From the NCBI RefSeq assembly GCF_015351075.1, contig NZ_JADKRS010000003.1, forward strand, positions 124,001 through 188,000: a stretch of DNA of 64,000 nt. The letters run 5' to 3'. The DNA is from Clavibacter sp. VKM Ac-2873 (GTDB lineage Bacteria; Actinomycetota; Actinomycetes; Actinomycetales; Microbacteriaceae). The position numbers and the translations under genes are program-made. Positions within the stretch are counted from its first letter, which is position 1. Each line of letters begins with the position of its first letter. A model generated the notes under the pieces. That model had not been told where the DNA came from. It was given only the letters and a program-made list of their open reading frames with translations, and made no database searches. Positions 17,686 through 26,900 of the stretch are shown here, one piece after another.

Positions 17686-18435
17686 ATGCCCCGATCCCGA
17701 GACGCCACCGCCCGCACCGCCGTCGTCGCGCCCGGCCGGATCCCCAAGCACGCCCGGCTGCGGGAGACCCTCCTCGCCGACATCGGCAGCGCCTGGCCCG
17801 CGCACTCCGCCATCCCGTCGGAGCGGGAGCTCGCGACCACCCACGACGTGAGCCGCGCGACCGTGCGGCAGGCGGTGCGGCAGCTCGTCGAGGAGCAGCG
17901 GCTGTACACGGTGCAGGGGAAGGGCACGTTCGTGGCCGGGGAGCGGATCCAGACGCAGCTGCACCTCGCCTCCTTCACCGAGGACATGCGGCGGCGCGGG
18001 ATGGCGGCGACCACGATCGTGCGGAGCGCCCGGATCGACGTCCCGCCCCTCCCGGCGCGTGCCGCCCTCGGCCTCGACGAGGGCGAGCGCGCGTGGTCCG
18101 TCGAGCGGCTGCGGCTGGCCAACGGCACCCCCATGGCCATCGAGCTCGGCTGGTACTCCCCGCGCGTGGCATCCGACCTCGGCGACCACGACCTCACCGC
18201 CTCGCTCTACGCCGTGCTCGCCGAGCGGTACGGCGTGCACATCGACGGCGCGGAGCAGACGGTGTGGACCGAGGCCGCGGACGCCCGCACGGCCGAGGCG
18301 CTCGAGGTGCCCGAGGGATCCGCGACCCTGGTCTTCCGCCGGACCTCGCGCGCGGGCGGCACGCCCGTCGAGCACGTGACGTCCTGGTACCGCGGCGACC
18401 GCTACCAGGTGCACATGGCGCTCACGGGCGACTGA
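17686..18435 (+). CDS. GntR/HutC-family regulator, DasR-like
   Basis: Aminosugar-responsive repressor, 249 residues. The winged helix DNA-binding part contains IPSERELATTHDVSRATVRQA (about residues 44-63) and QGKGTFVAG. The UTRA effector domain runs from about residue 90 to the end, with VERLRLANGTPMAIE and the terminal FRRTSRAGGTPVEHVTSWYRG. ATG at 17686 is chosen because the conserved fold starts soon after it; the frame stays open far upstream. Its position opposite a GlcNAc PTS operon and the two dre-like palindromes support DasR-type function, which in Streptomyces responds to glucosamine-6-phosphate. Confidence 0.9.
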   Translation: MPRSRDATARTAVVAPGRIPKHARLRETLLADIGSAWPAHSAIPSERELATTHDVSRATVRQAVRQLVEEQRLYTVQGKGTFVAGERIQTQLHLASFTEDMRRRGMAATTIVRSARIDVPPLPARAALGLDEGERAWSVERLRLANGTPMAIELGWYSPRVASDLGDHDLTASLYAVLAERYGVHIDGAEQTVWTEAADARTAEALEVPEGSATLVFRRTSRAGGTPVEHVTSWYRGDRYQVHMALTGD

Positions 18436-18598
18436 CCCGGCCGGATCCGCCTCGCCGAACCGCCCGCCCGCCCGCCCGCGATGTCGCGATCCTGGGCATC
18501 CGCCACCGGCCGACACACCGCGCGATCCCGGGCGTAGCGTCCAGCTCACGGAGAGCGGCCGCCCCGCGCGCGGCCCCGGACCACTCGGGAGAAGCACC

Positions 18599-19141
18599 AT
18601 GTCAGAACGCAACACCGTCATCAGGAGCATGCACGACCTCGGCCTCGCGGCCTGGTTCGGCGGATCCCTCATGGGCGCCGTCGGCCTCAACGGCGCCGCC
18701 GCGAAGGCGAAGCAGCCCCAGGAGCGCGTGCGCCTGGCGTCCATCGGCTGGGCCCGCTGGGCGCCCGTGCAGCTCGCCGCCCTCGGCGCGCACGCCATCG
18801 GCGGGCTCGGCCTCATCGCCGCCAACAAGGACCGCCTCAAGTTCCAGGGCGAGGCGCGCGCCAACACCAAGGTCAAGACCGTGCTGACCCTCGGCGCCGC
18901 CGGCGTGACGCTGTACTCCGCGCTCGTGGGCGCGCGCATGGCCAAGCACGCCGACGAGGGCGCCGCGGGCACGACCGAGCCCGGCGCGGGCAGCTCGGAG
19001 GAGCTGGCCAGCGCGCAGAAGCAGCAGAAGGCGCTGCAGTGGGCGATCCCCGCGCTGACCGCCGTGCTCGTGGTCCTCGCCGCCCAGCAGGGTGAGCAGC
19101 AGCGCCCGATCGCCGGCTGGGTCGACCGCTTCCGGAGCTAG
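18599..19141 (+). CDS. Small membrane protein of unknown function
   Basis: 180 residues, four hydrophobic segments at about residues 14-30, 55-75, 95-112 and 143-160, with a Gln/Lys-rich stretch before the last. MSERNTVIRSMHDLGLAAWFG at the start is amphipathic. I do not recognise a named family. A GGGAGA ribosome site precedes the ATG. It stands alone, ends at a strong bidirectional hairpin, and the 163 nt before it hold no other gene. Confidence 0.8.
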   Translation: MSERNTVIRSMHDLGLAAWFGGSLMGAVGLNGAAAKAKQPQERVRLASIGWARWAPVQLAALGAHAIGGLGLIAANKDRLKFQGEARANTKVKTVLTLGAAGVTLYSALVGARMAKHADEGAAGTTEPGAGSSEELASAQKQQKALQWAIPALTAVLVVLAAQQGEQQRPIAGWVDRFRS

Positions 19142-19154
19142 TCGCGATGCACGG

Positions 19155-19190
19155 ACGACGGCGGGGTGCCCACGGGCGCCCCGCCGTCGT
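19155..19190. terminator. Bidirectional hairpin
   Basis: ACGACGGCGGGG (19155-19166) pairs perfectly with CCCCGCCGTCGT (19179-19190). A 12-bp stem with a 12-nt loop separates the converging genes at 18599-19141 and 19205-19939. Confidence 0.75.
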
Positions 19191-19204
19191 GCTGCGCGGG
19201 CGGG

Positions 19205-19939
19205 TCAGCGCGCGTCGCGGTCCGCGTACCGCGGGCCGACGACCTCGACCCCGGATCCCGGGAGCAGCGCGCCTCCGGCGAACGCCCGGCCGAGCCGCCC
19301 GGGCAGCGGCAGCGGCAGCGGTGCCGGCCGCGCTCCCATGCCGTCGAGCGCGCGGGTCATGTCCCATAGCGTCATGACCTCCGGTCCCGCCACCTCCACG
19401 ACGGGGCCCGGCCGGATGCCCAGCGCGACATCCGCCACCACACCCGCCACGGCGCCGAGCGCGACGGGCTGGATCCGCATCCCCGGGACCAGCGCCACCG
19501 GCCCGAACCGCATGCGCTCCAGGTTCTGCCGCGCGAACTCGAACCACTGCGTCGACCGGACGATCGCGAGATCCGCGCCGGTCTGCCGGGCAGCATCCTC
19601 CTGCGCCGTCTTGCCGGCGAAGTAGCCGTACCCCTGCACCTCCGGCAGCGTGCAGCCGACGATGGACAGCAGGACGTGCCGCGCGCCCGAGGCGCGGGCG
19701 GCTGCGCCGACAGCCCGCGTCGACCCCGTGAAGAACCGGGTCGCCCGTCGCGCGCTCGTCGTGAAGAGCCCCGTCGCCTCGACCACGGCGTCCGCCCCGG
19801 CGATCGCCGCCGCGGCGTCGTCGCGGAGCACGTCGAATCCCGTCGACCGCGACAGCAGCCGGGCTTCCCCTCCCCGCTCCCCCACGGCCCGGGCGATCGC
19901 CGCCCCCGAGATCCCGCCGCCGACCACTGCCACCCTCAT
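19205..19939 (-). CDS. NAD(P)-binding oxidoreductase (NmrA/SDR-like)
   Basis: 244 residues, Rossmann fold with VVGGGISGAAIARAV at the N-terminus, ADAVVEATG, and IVGCTLPEVQGYGYFAGKTA containing the Tyr-x3-Lys-like pair (YFAGK) of extended SDR proteins. RSTQWFEFA further on is typical of NmrA/NAD(P)H-binding proteins that act as redox sensors or reductases. It is divergent from a TetR gene, with two inverted repeats in the 59-nt gap, so it is probably that regulator's target. Substrate unknown. Confidence 0.85.
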   Translation of the reverse strand: MRVAVVGGGISGAAIARAVGERGGEARLLSRSTGFDVLRDDAAAAIAGADAVVEATGLFTTSARRATRFFTGSTRAVGAAARASGARHVLLSIVGCTLPEVQGYGYFAGKTAQEDAARQTGADLAIVRSTQWFEFARQNLERMRFGPVALVPGMRIQPVALGAVAGVVADVALGIRPGPVVEVAGPEVMTLWDMTRALDGMGARPAPLPLPLPGRLGRAFAGGALLPGSGVEVVGPRYADRDAR

Positions 19940-19950
19940 GCCCGCTCCAT

Positions 19951-19983
19951 CCTCTACGCGTGTAGAGGACACTACCCTGGTAG
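19951..19983. promoter_or_regulatory. Tandem inverted repeats, likely TetR operator
   Basis: CCTCTACGCGTGTAGAGG (19951-19968) is a perfect 7-4-7 palindrome, and CTACCCTGGTAG (19972-19983) is a second. TAGAGG occurs again at 19981. Both lie between the divergent oxidoreductase and TetR genes, as expected for an autoregulated TetR pair. Confidence 0.65.
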
Positions 19984-19998
19984 AGGATCGAGGTGGGG

Positions 19999-20553
19999 AT
20001 GGGACGACGCGAGGAGCTCGCCGACGCGGGCGTGCGGCTGGTCGCGCGGAGCGGCATCCGCTCCCTGACGCACCGCGCGGTGGACGTCGAGGCCGGCGTG
20101 CCCGCGGGATCCACGAGCTACTACGCGCGCAGCCGCCGGGAGCTCACGGGTCTCGTCGTGGCGCGGATCACCGAGCAGCTCGAGGAGGACCTGCGCGACC
20201 TCGCCGTCCCCGAGGTCCTCGACGACGCGGCCGCCGTGTCCGTGGCGCGCACCATGCTCGACCGCCTGTCCGCACGCCGGGACGCCCAGGCGGTCCGGCT
20301 CGCCCTCCTGTCCGAGCTGCGCGACGATCCGGACCTCCGCTCCCCGCTCACCTCCGACGCGCCCGTGAGGGCCGCGCTCGTCGACACCGGCACGGGCATC
20401 CTCCGGGCCGTCGGCGTGCGGGATCCGGCGACGCATGCCGTCGACCTCGTGGGACTCGTCGACGCGCTCCTCCTCTACGGCGTGGCCGACGCGGCGCCGC
20501 TCGACCCCACGCGCGTCCTGACCGCCTACCTCGCGGGGCTGCCGCGCCGCTGA
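19999..20553 (+). CDS. TetR-family transcriptional regulator
   Basis: 184 residues. The N-terminal helix-turn-helix is seen in VARSGIRSLTHRAVDVEAGV followed by TSYYARSRRELT, a common form in TetR proteins. The C-terminal ligand domain is all helical and not recognisable by substrate. ATG at 19999 has GAGG five bases upstream; an in-frame GTG at 19993 is possible. Probably represses itself and the divergent oxidoreductase. Confidence 0.88.
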   Translation: MGRREELADAGVRLVARSGIRSLTHRAVDVEAGVPAGSTSYYARSRRELTGLVVARITEQLEEDLRDLAVPEVLDDAAAVSVARTMLDRLSARRDAQAVRLALLSELRDDPDLRSPLTSDAPVRAALVDTGTGILRAVGVRDPATHAVDLVGLVDALLLYGVADAAPLDPTRVLTAYLAGLPRR

Positions 20554-20612
20554 GCCGCCGGATGCGGATGCGGCAGCGGCGACACCGCGCGGCGCGCCGG
20601 CGACCGCCGCCG

Positions 20613-21281
20613 TCAGCAGGTGCTGCGGTACTCGCTGATCTGGAGGCTCACCGCGGGCGCCGGGCAGATGAAGCGCTCGTAGCGGGTGTCCGCGTCGACG
20701 TGGCGCTTGAGCCAGGCGATGCTGGCGCTGGCGATGGTCGTGTTGGAGACGTTCGGCGCGAAGTGGCTCGCCCCGCGCAGCTCCAGGTAGGCCTTCTCCG
20801 ACGCCTGCGTCAGCGACTCGTAGAAGGGCTCCGCGTGCCGGGAGACCGGGGCGACGGTGTCGTCCTCCGCGCCGATGACCAGCGTGGGCGCGACCACCTC
20901 GGGCCACGTCTTGTCGAGGTCGTACGGGGTCATCGGGATGACCGCGCGGATGGACGGGTCGTCCTTGGCGGCCTGCAGGGATCCGCCGCCGCCCATGGAG
21001 TGGCCCATGACCGCGAGACGGGAGCCGTCGACGCGGGTGCGCACCGAGCTCTCGGTCGCCACGTAGGACAGCGCCGCGCGCAGCTGGTCGCCCCGCGAGC
21101 TCGGCTGGTCCTGCGTGGTGATCGTGTCGATGGTGAACACGACGAAGCCCTGCGACGCCAGGCGCGGGCCGAGCCAGGCGATGCTCGACTCGCGGGCCGT
21201 GTAGCCGGGCGCGATGGCGACGGCGCCGAACGTGCCGACGCTCGTGGTGGTCGGGTAGTAGATGGTGCCGCCGCGGTCATG
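20613..21281 (-). pseudogene. Polyester hydrolase (cutinase/PETase-like), 5'-truncated
   Basis: The reverse frame is open from 21341 to the stop at 20613. From GGTIYYP (near 21279) it matches secreted alpha/beta hydrolases of the actinobacterial cutinase/PET hydrolase family almost motif by motif: [28 protein letters not shown], the nucleophile Ser in [13 protein letters not shown], the acid Asp in [11 protein letters not shown], the base His in GASHFAPN, and the two C-terminal Cys residues of the family disulfide (FICPAP, EYRSTC). What is missing is the start. The signal peptide and first 40 or so mature residues are absent, replaced by a His/Asp-rich stretch with no start codon before GTG at 21140. 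A deletion next to the divergent TetR gene is the simplest reading. A sequencing error alone would not restore a signal peptide. Confidence 0.82.
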
Positions 21282-21337
21282 AGCGGGCCGCGCCGGCGGC
21301 TCCTCGTCGTCATGGTCATCGTCATCGTGTCCCCCAG

Positions 21338-21961
<624 letters not shown>

Positions 21962-21983
21962 CGTGGCTCGGCCACCCCCGGAC

Positions 21984-22000
21984 GCGGGGCCTGGCCCCGC
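21984..22000 (+). terminator. Hairpin after TetR gene
   Basis: GCGGGGC-CTG-GCCCCGC lies 22 nt after the TetR stop. The rest of the 177 nt up to the ferritin-like gene shows nothing further that I can name. Confidence 0.5.
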
Positions 22001-22138
22001 ATACCGGTAGCCGGCGGCCGGATCCCAGCGTCTCGCGGGGGCGAAGGCATTGTGCACGACCGGAGACCGGCGGATCGTGAGCACCGCGGATGCCCTTGGA
22101 CGAGCCAGGCGCACCGCTGACCTCCTCGGAGCGTGCCC

Positions 22139-23080
22139 ATGTTCGACAAGAAGTTCATCACCCAGGCCATCGACCGGAGCGCGCAGTCGCCCCTCGACCG
22201 TCGTCGCTTCTTCAGCGCCGCCGGCATCGCGGGACTCGGCGTCGGCGCCGCGGCCCTGATCCCCGCGACCGGCGCCCAGGCCGCCGACGCGCAGGCCGAG
22301 GCCGCCGCGGGACCCGTCACCGACGCCGCGGTCCTCAACTTCGCGCTCAACCTCGAGTACCTCGAGGCCGAGTTCTACCTCCGCGCCGTGACCGGCAACG
22401 GACTCGTCCCGAACGACACCACGGGCGTCGGCACCCTGGGCGCCGTGACCGGCGGCCGCGCGGTCCAGTTCCAGGACTACGCGATCCGCCAGTACGCGTA
22501 CGAGATCGCGCAGGACGAGAAGGCGCACGTGAAGTTCCTCCGGGCAGCGCTCGGATCCGCGCGGGTCGCGCGCCCGGCGATCAACCTGGACGCCGCGTTC
22601 ACGGCCGCGGCCCGCGCCGCCGGCCTCATCAGCGGCACCCAGACGTTCGACGCGTTCGCCAACCAGGAGAACTTCCTGCTGGCCTCGTTCATCTTCGAGG
22701 ACGTCGGAGTCACCGCGTACAAGGGCGCGGCGCCCCTCATCACCAACAAGACCTACCTCGAGGCGGCCGCCGGCATCCTCGCGGTCGAGGCGTACCACGC
22801 GGGCATCATCCGCTCGCAGCTGTTCGCCCGCGGCCTCGCGGCACCCGCCAACGCCATCTCGAACGCCCGTGACTCGCTCGACGGCTCGAGCGACCTCGAC
22901 CAGGGCATCACGGTCGCGGGCGGCGCCAACCTCGTGCCGACCGACGCGAACAGCATCGCGTTCAGCCGCACGACCGGCCAGGTGCTCAACATCGTGTACC
23001 TGAACAGCAAGGCCGTGAACCGCGGCGGGTTCTACCCGGCCGGCATCAACGGCAGCATCACGACGAGCGCCGCGAACTAG
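22139..23080 (+). CDS. Tat-exported ferritin-like domain protein
   Basis: 313 residues. The N-terminus has a twin-arginine signal ([16 protein letters not shown], hydrophobic run, then a likely cut after GAQA). The mature protein starts with a four-helix ferritin-like domain: [35 protein letters not shown] and [11 protein letters not shown] supply the Glu and ExxH residues expected of a dimetal site. This is the PF13668 type found in desiccation- and stress-associated exported proteins. The C-terminal 70 residues are Gly/Asn-rich. ATG at 22139 has GGAG upstream; GTG at 22133 is in frame. A hairpin follows the gene. Confidence 0.88.
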   Translation: MFDKKFITQAIDRSAQSPLDRRRFFSAAGIAGLGVGAAALIPATGAQAADAQAEAAAGPVTDAAVLNFALNLEYLEAEFYLRAVTGNGLVPNDTTGVGTLGAVTGGRAVQFQDYAIRQYAYEIAQDEKAHVKFLRAALGSARVARPAINLDAAFTAAARAAGLISGTQTFDAFANQENFLLASFIFEDVGVTAYKGAAPLITNKTYLEAAAGILAVEAYHAGIIRSQLFARGLAAPANAISNARDSLDGSSDLDQGITVAGGANLVPTDANSIAFSRTTGQVLNIVYLNSKAVNRGGFYPAGINGSITTSAAN

Positions 23081-23092
23081 CGGCAGCGGGCG

Positions 23093-23119
23093 GGTCGGGG
23101 CGCCCCAGGCGCCCCGACC
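23093..23119 (+). terminator. Strong hairpin after ferritin-like gene
   Basis: GGTCGGGGCGCC pairs perfectly with GGCGCCCCGACC across a 3-nt loop, a 12-bp stem starting 13 nt after the stop codon. Confidence 0.75.
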
Positions 23120-23239
23120 GCGCCCGTCCGGCCCGGCGGACGGTCCAGGAACCGCCCTCAGGAGCGTGACGAACGCGCCGCCGGGAACGTCCACTCCATG
23201 ACACGCGATCGGATCCCGGTCGCGCAGGACGGAGGATCC

Positions 23240-24418
23240 ATGAGCACCGCATCCGCACCCGACGGGCGCCACCGCACCGCGTCCCCCCTGCACGCCCTGC
23301 CCGCGCTCGACGAGCGGGCCGGCGGCGCCGGGCTGCCCGGCACGACCCGGCAGGCACCCCGCGCCCGCCCGCACGACGGCGACGCGACCGTCGACTCGAT
23401 CGCCCCCCACACCGGCGACGCGTCCTCCGTCGGCCCGGCCGCGGACCTCGCCGACTGGGCCGCCGAGGCCCCGGCGCCCGCCCTCCGTCGCGGCCACATG
23501 GCCGGCACCGACATCGACGAGGCCATCGCGCGCTACTCCGCGCTGCACCCGGGCACCGACTTCCGCGCCGAGAAGGGCCCGGGCGAATTCTCGTACCGGT
23601 ACTCCTTCGTCGGCGACGAGAACGTGACGCTGCGCTCGTCCGTCTTCCCCGCCGAGCACTGGGGCCGGCTGCCCGCGCTGTCCGACTACGTCGTCGCCTG
23701 GTGGCGCGAGGGGTCGGGCGCCGTCGACATCGGCTCGCACGAGGTGCGCTCGAGCGGCACCCGCCCGTTCCTCCTGCCGTCCGGCCGGTCGTTCACCTTC
23801 CGCTCGGAGCCCGCGGTGCAGAACCTCGTGCACATCGACGCGACCTTCCTCGAGGAGACCGCCGCGGAGCTGCACGAGGGCCGATCGCGGCCCCTCGTCT
23901 TCGACCACACCCGCGCGCCGTCGCCCGAGCAGACCGCCGCCTGGCGACAGGCCGTCGGCGAGGCGAGCCCCGTGCTGCAGGACGCCACGTCGAGCCCGCT
24001 GATGCGGATGCAGGCCGGCCTCCTCGTCGCGCGCGCCACGCTCCAGCTCTTCCCCTGGCACGACGTGCCGTTCAGCGCGGAGATGCGGGCGCCGCGCATG
24101 AGCGCCGTCCGCGCCGCCATCGAGTACCTGCACCACCACGCCGACCGGCCCATCACGCCGGCGGACGCGGCCCGGGCCGCGGGGATCAGCACGCGCGTGC
24201 TCCAGCTCGCCGTGCGGCGCCACGAGGACACGACCCCGAGCGCGCTGCTCCGCGGGATCCGGCTCGACCGCGTGCGCGCCGAGCTGCGCGACGCGACGCC
24301 CGCCACGACCACCGTGCGGGCCGTCGCCGAGCAGTGGGGCTTCGGCCACCTCGGCCGGTTCGCGGCGTCCTACGCGGAGCGCTTCGGCGAGCTGCCGAGC
24401 GCGACGCTGCGCGGCTGA
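23240..24418 (+). CDS. AraC-family transcriptional regulator
   Basis: 392 residues. The C-terminal pair of helix-turn-helix motifs is clear: ITPADAARAAGISTRVLQLA, then TTTVRAVAEQWGFGHLGRFAASYAERFG with the family's GF-x-HLGRF-x3-Y pattern (about residues 300-388). The middle part resembles the cupin-like AraC_binding_2 domain. The first 85 residues are Ala/Pro/His-rich and look disordered. ATG at 23240 is chosen for its perfect GGAGG five bases upstream; an in-frame ATG at 23198 is less likely. Target unknown. It stands alone and ends at a hairpin. Confidence 0.9.
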   Translation: MSTASAPDGRHRTASPLHALPALDERAGGAGLPGTTRQAPRARPHDGDATVDSIAPHTGDASSVGPAADLADWAAEAPAPALRRGHMAGTDIDEAIARYSALHPGTDFRAEKGPGEFSYRYSFVGDENVTLRSSVFPAEHWGRLPALSDYVVAWWREGSGAVDIGSHEVRSSGTRPFLLPSGRSFTFRSEPAVQNLVHIDATFLEETAAELHEGRSRPLVFDHTRAPSPEQTAAWRQAVGEASPVLQDATSSPLMRMQAGLLVARATLQLFPWHDVPFSAEMRAPRMSAVRAAIEYLHHHADRPITPADAARAAGISTRVLQLAVRRHEDTTPSALLRGIRLDRVRAELRDATPATTTVRAVAEQWGFGHLGRFAASYAERFGELPSATLRG

Positions 24419-24423
24419 CGGGT

Positions 24424-24452
24424 ATCGGGGCGGTGTCCGTTCCCGCCCCGAT
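24424..24452 (+). terminator. Hairpin after AraC gene
   Basis: ATCGGGGCGG pairs with CCGCCCCGAT over a 9-nt loop, directly after the stop codon. The remaining 170 nt to the Asp23 gene should hold its promoter, which I could not identify. Confidence 0.65.
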
Positions 24453-24624
24453 CGGTGTCCGGGAGGCGAAGCGGTGATCGCGCTCCCTGGGAGTCACCTG
24501 AACCGCGTGCCGAACCACCCGTCGCATGCGTCTGAATGACGAGGCGGGATCGCGAGGCACCCTCGGATCCACGTCACGCAGCCGCACCACCACCATCGTC
24601 CGACCACCACGAGAGAGAGACTCC

Positions 24625-25062
24625 ATGTCGAGCATCACCCCCACGTCCGCGTCCACCGGCGTCACCGGCACCGGCACCACCGGCGGCAAGAACACCATCG
24701 CCGACGGCGTGATCGAGAAGGTCGCCGGCATCGCGGCCCGCCAGGTCCCCGGCGTCCACGACCTCGGCAACGGCGCCGCCCGCGCCGTCGGCGCGATCCG
24801 CAACGCCATCGGCCAGCAGGATCGCGGCCAGGGCATCTCCGTCGAGGTCGGTGAGACCCAGGTCGCCGTCGACGTCACGCTCATCGCCGAGTACCCGGTC
24901 GACCTGCAGCAGGTCGCCGACGACGTGCGCTCCGCCATCACCGACGCCATCGACCAGGTCGTCGGCATGGAGGTCACCGAGGTCAACGTCACGATCACCG
25001 ACGTGAACCTGCCCCACGACAAGTCGTCCGACGACGACGCGGCCGAGAAGCGCGTCCAGTGA
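24625..25062 (+). CDS. Asp23/Gls24 family envelope stress protein
   Basis: 145 residues. The family core runs from NTIADGVIEKVAGIAARQVPGV through GISVEVGETQVAVDVTLIAEY to MEVTEVNVTITDV. Asp23 proteins of Gram-positive bacteria lie on the membrane through a partner (AmaP) and affect cell-wall homeostasis. It opens a five-gene operon joined by 4-nt overlaps; the partner AmaP-like protein is at 26190-26795. GAGAGAGA precedes the ATG. Acidic C-terminal tail. Confidence 0.92.
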   Translation: MSSITPTSASTGVTGTGTTGGKNTIADGVIEKVAGIAARQVPGVHDLGNGAARAVGAIRNAIGQQDRGQGISVEVGETQVAVDVTLIAEYPVDLQQVADDVRSAITDAIDQVVGMEVTEVNVTITDVNLPHDKSSDDDAAEKRVQ

Positions 25063-25247
25063 CCCCCACGACCACGGGCCTCCTCGTCGGGGCGGTCCTC
25101 GCGCTCTCCGGCCTGGCCTTCGGGTTCGGCGGCTTCCTCCTCGTCCTGATCTTCATGGCCGTCGGCTTCGGCGTCGGCCGCGTCCTCGAGGGCAAGCTGG
25201 ACGTCCGCGGCCTCGCCGACGCCCTCCGCGGGCGCCGGTCGTCGTGA
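25059..25247 (+). CDS. Small DUF2273-like membrane protein
   Basis: 62 residues, GTG start overlapping the Asp23 stop (GTGA). Two hydrophobic segments (residues about 6-20 and 22-42), then a basic amphipathic tail ending in RGRRSS. Such two-helix proteins are regular companions of Asp23 and AmaP genes; the exact role is unknown. Confidence 0.8.
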   Translation: MTPTTTGLLVGAVLALSGLAFGFGGFLLVLIFMAVGFGVGRVLEGKLDVRGLADALRGRRSS

Positions 25248-25618
25248 GCTCCGCGATCGCGGCCCCCGGGACGCCCGGCACCGCGTCGCAGGCGACCCGC
25301 GGCCGCACCACGATCACGTCGCGCGCGGTGCGCCGGGTGGTCTCCGCCGTCACGGCGGACGCCCTCGAGGTGCCGGCCGGCGACGTCTCCGTCACGCTGA
25401 CGGACGCCGGCGGCAAGCTCACCGTCGAGGCGCGCACCCCCATCCGGGTCCCCGCGCTCTCGGACCGCCCGGTCCGCGAGGGGTCGCTGGTGGAACGCCT
25501 CACCGCCGCGCAGACCCAGGTCCGCGAGCGCGTGCTCGGCCTCACGGGATCCACCGTGGGCCGGGTCGACCTCCGGATCACGGGCGCGCGCATCCAAGAA
25601 CGCAGGAGGGTCTCATGA
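25244..25618 (+). CDS. Second, divergent Asp23/Gls24-like protein
   Basis: 124 residues, GTG start overlapping the previous stop. TTITSRAVRRVVSAVTADAL and VSVTLTDAGGKLTVEARTPI follow the Asp23 strand-helix pattern, but the protein is shorter than the first copy and lacks the INDG-like core. It ends in a basic stretch (QERRRVS). No membrane segment. Probably a paralogue working with the same membrane anchor (inference). Confidence 0.75.
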   Translation: MSSAIAAPGTPGTASQATRGRTTITSRAVRRVVSAVTADALEVPAGDVSVTLTDAGGKLTVEARTPIRVPALSDRPVREGSLVERLTAAQTQVRERVLGLTGSTVGRVDLRITGARIQERRRVS

Positions 25619-26193
25619 GCACCGACAGCACCTACCGTCGCCTCGTGCGGCGGGAGACGCACTCGTCGCGCGCCGGGATCGCCATCACGCTCGCCGTGCT
25701 GCTGATCGTCGTGCTCGCGTGGCTCGGCACCGAGTCGGTCCTCGCGGCCATCGGCACCGCGCCGCTGCTGCTCGCGCCCGCCGACCTCGCGTCGGCGACG
25801 CTGGACGCCGCGTCGGCCCCGGTCGGCGCGCTCGTCGCCGTCGGCGTCGTGATCGCGATCGTCGGCCTCATCCTCGTCATCGTGGGGGTGAAGCCCGGCA
25901 GCCGCGGCCGCCGCGGCGGGAGCCTCGGACGCACCGCGGCCGTCGTCGACGACCGCGTCATCGCCCGGTCCATCGCCCTCACCGCCAGCTACGCGGGCGA
26001 GGTGTCGCCCGACCAGGTCGACGTCTCCGTCTCGAAGCGGCAGGTCCTCGTCCGGCTGACCCCGTCCACGGGCTACACGCCGGACAGGGCCACCATCGAG
26101 CAGGCCGTCCGGGCCGAGCTCGACGGCTACGACTACACGCCGAGGCTCACCGCGAAGGTGACGCTCGCGAAGGACGGGAAGGTGGGCTCATGA
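25615..26193 (+). CDS. DUF6286-type membrane protein of the Asp23 operon
   Basis: 192 residues, ATG overlapping the upstream stop. Two membrane segments (about residues 20-40 and 62-88) are followed by a cytoplasmic domain with the repeated pattern VDVSVSKRQVLVRLTPS. This arrangement fits the DUF6286 proteins that accompany Asp23 genes in Actinobacteria. Role unknown, presumably structural at the membrane. Confidence 0.78.
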   Translation: MSTDSTYRRLVRRETHSSRAGIAITLAVLLIVVLAWLGTESVLAAIGTAPLLLAPADLASATLDAASAPVGALVAVGVVIAIVGLILVIVGVKPGSRGRRGGSLGRTAAVVDDRVIARSIALTASYAGEVSPDQVDVSVSKRQVLVRLTPSTGYTPDRATIEQAVRAELDGYDYTPRLTAKVTLAKDGKVGS

Positions 26194-26795
26194 CCAGCAC
26201 CAACAGGGCCCTGAACCGCCTCCTCGTCATCGTGGTCGGGCTCGTCCTGATCGCGGCGGGCGTCGCGCTCGGCGCCGGCAGCCTGCTGCCCGACGTGCAG
26301 TCCACCGTCTCCGGCGCCGCGTCCGACGCGAAGCAGCCGGTCGGGGACGCGCTCTCCGGCGGGCAGCCGTGGATCCTCTGGGTCGTCGCCCTCGTGGCGC
26401 TCGTGCTCATCGTGGTCCTCGCCTGGTTCGCGCTCCGCCAGGGGCACGGCCGCACCGGCACCCTCGTGCGGCTCGAGGGCGGACGCGACGCGTCCACGCC
26501 CACGGGCGGCTCGGTCGTCATCGACGCGAAGGTCGCCGAGCAGCTGCTCGGGGACGCGCTCCGGGACGACTCCGCGATCGTGTCCGTCGACGTCACCGCG
26601 TTCGAGGTGGCGCACGCCACCACGCTGCGGATCACCGCGGTCGCCCGCCGCGGCGTCTCGCCCGTCGCGGTGCGCCGCACGGTCGACGAGGCCGTGACCC
26701 GGCTCGACGCCGTCCTCGGCACCGAGGTCCCGGTCGTCATCCAGATCACCGGCGGCCTCCGCTCGAGCATGTCGAGCGAGACGCGCCTGGCCTGA
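26190..26795 (+). CDS. amaP: AmaP-like membrane anchor of Asp23
   Basis: 201 residues. Two membrane helices (about residues 9-28 and 54-75) flank a short loop, then a cytoplasmic domain with VVIDAKVAEQLLGDALRDD and VDVTAFEVAHATTLRITAV. In Staphylococcus, AmaP ties Asp23 to the membrane; size and topology fit. Start ATG overlaps the DUF6286 stop. It closes the tightly coupled five-gene unit, and a terminator-like hairpin follows. Confidence 0.78.
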   Translation: MTSTNRALNRLLVIVVGLVLIAAGVALGAGSLLPDVQSTVSGAASDAKQPVGDALSGGQPWILWVVALVALVLIVVLAWFALRQGHGRTGTLVRLEGGRDASTPTGGSVVIDAKVAEQLLGDALRDDSAIVSVDVTAFEVAHATTLRITAVARRGVSPVAVRRTVDEAVTRLDAVLGTEVPVVIQITGGLRSSMSSETRLA

Positions 26796-26807
26796 TCCAC
26801 CCGCGCC

Positions 26808-26845
26808 CGCCCCGGCCCGGATCCTCGCCGGATCCGGCCGGGGCG
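26808..26845 (+). terminator. Hairpin after amaP-like gene
   Basis: CGCCCCGGCCCGGATCC pairs with GGATCCGGCCGGGGCG across TCGCC, with one bulged base. It may attenuate rather than stop transcription into the next gene, which lies only 55 nt on. Confidence 0.6.
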
Positions 26846-26900
26846 GTCGTCTGCCCGCACCCCTGCACGACAGATCCCTGCACGAGAGAAGAGACGCACC

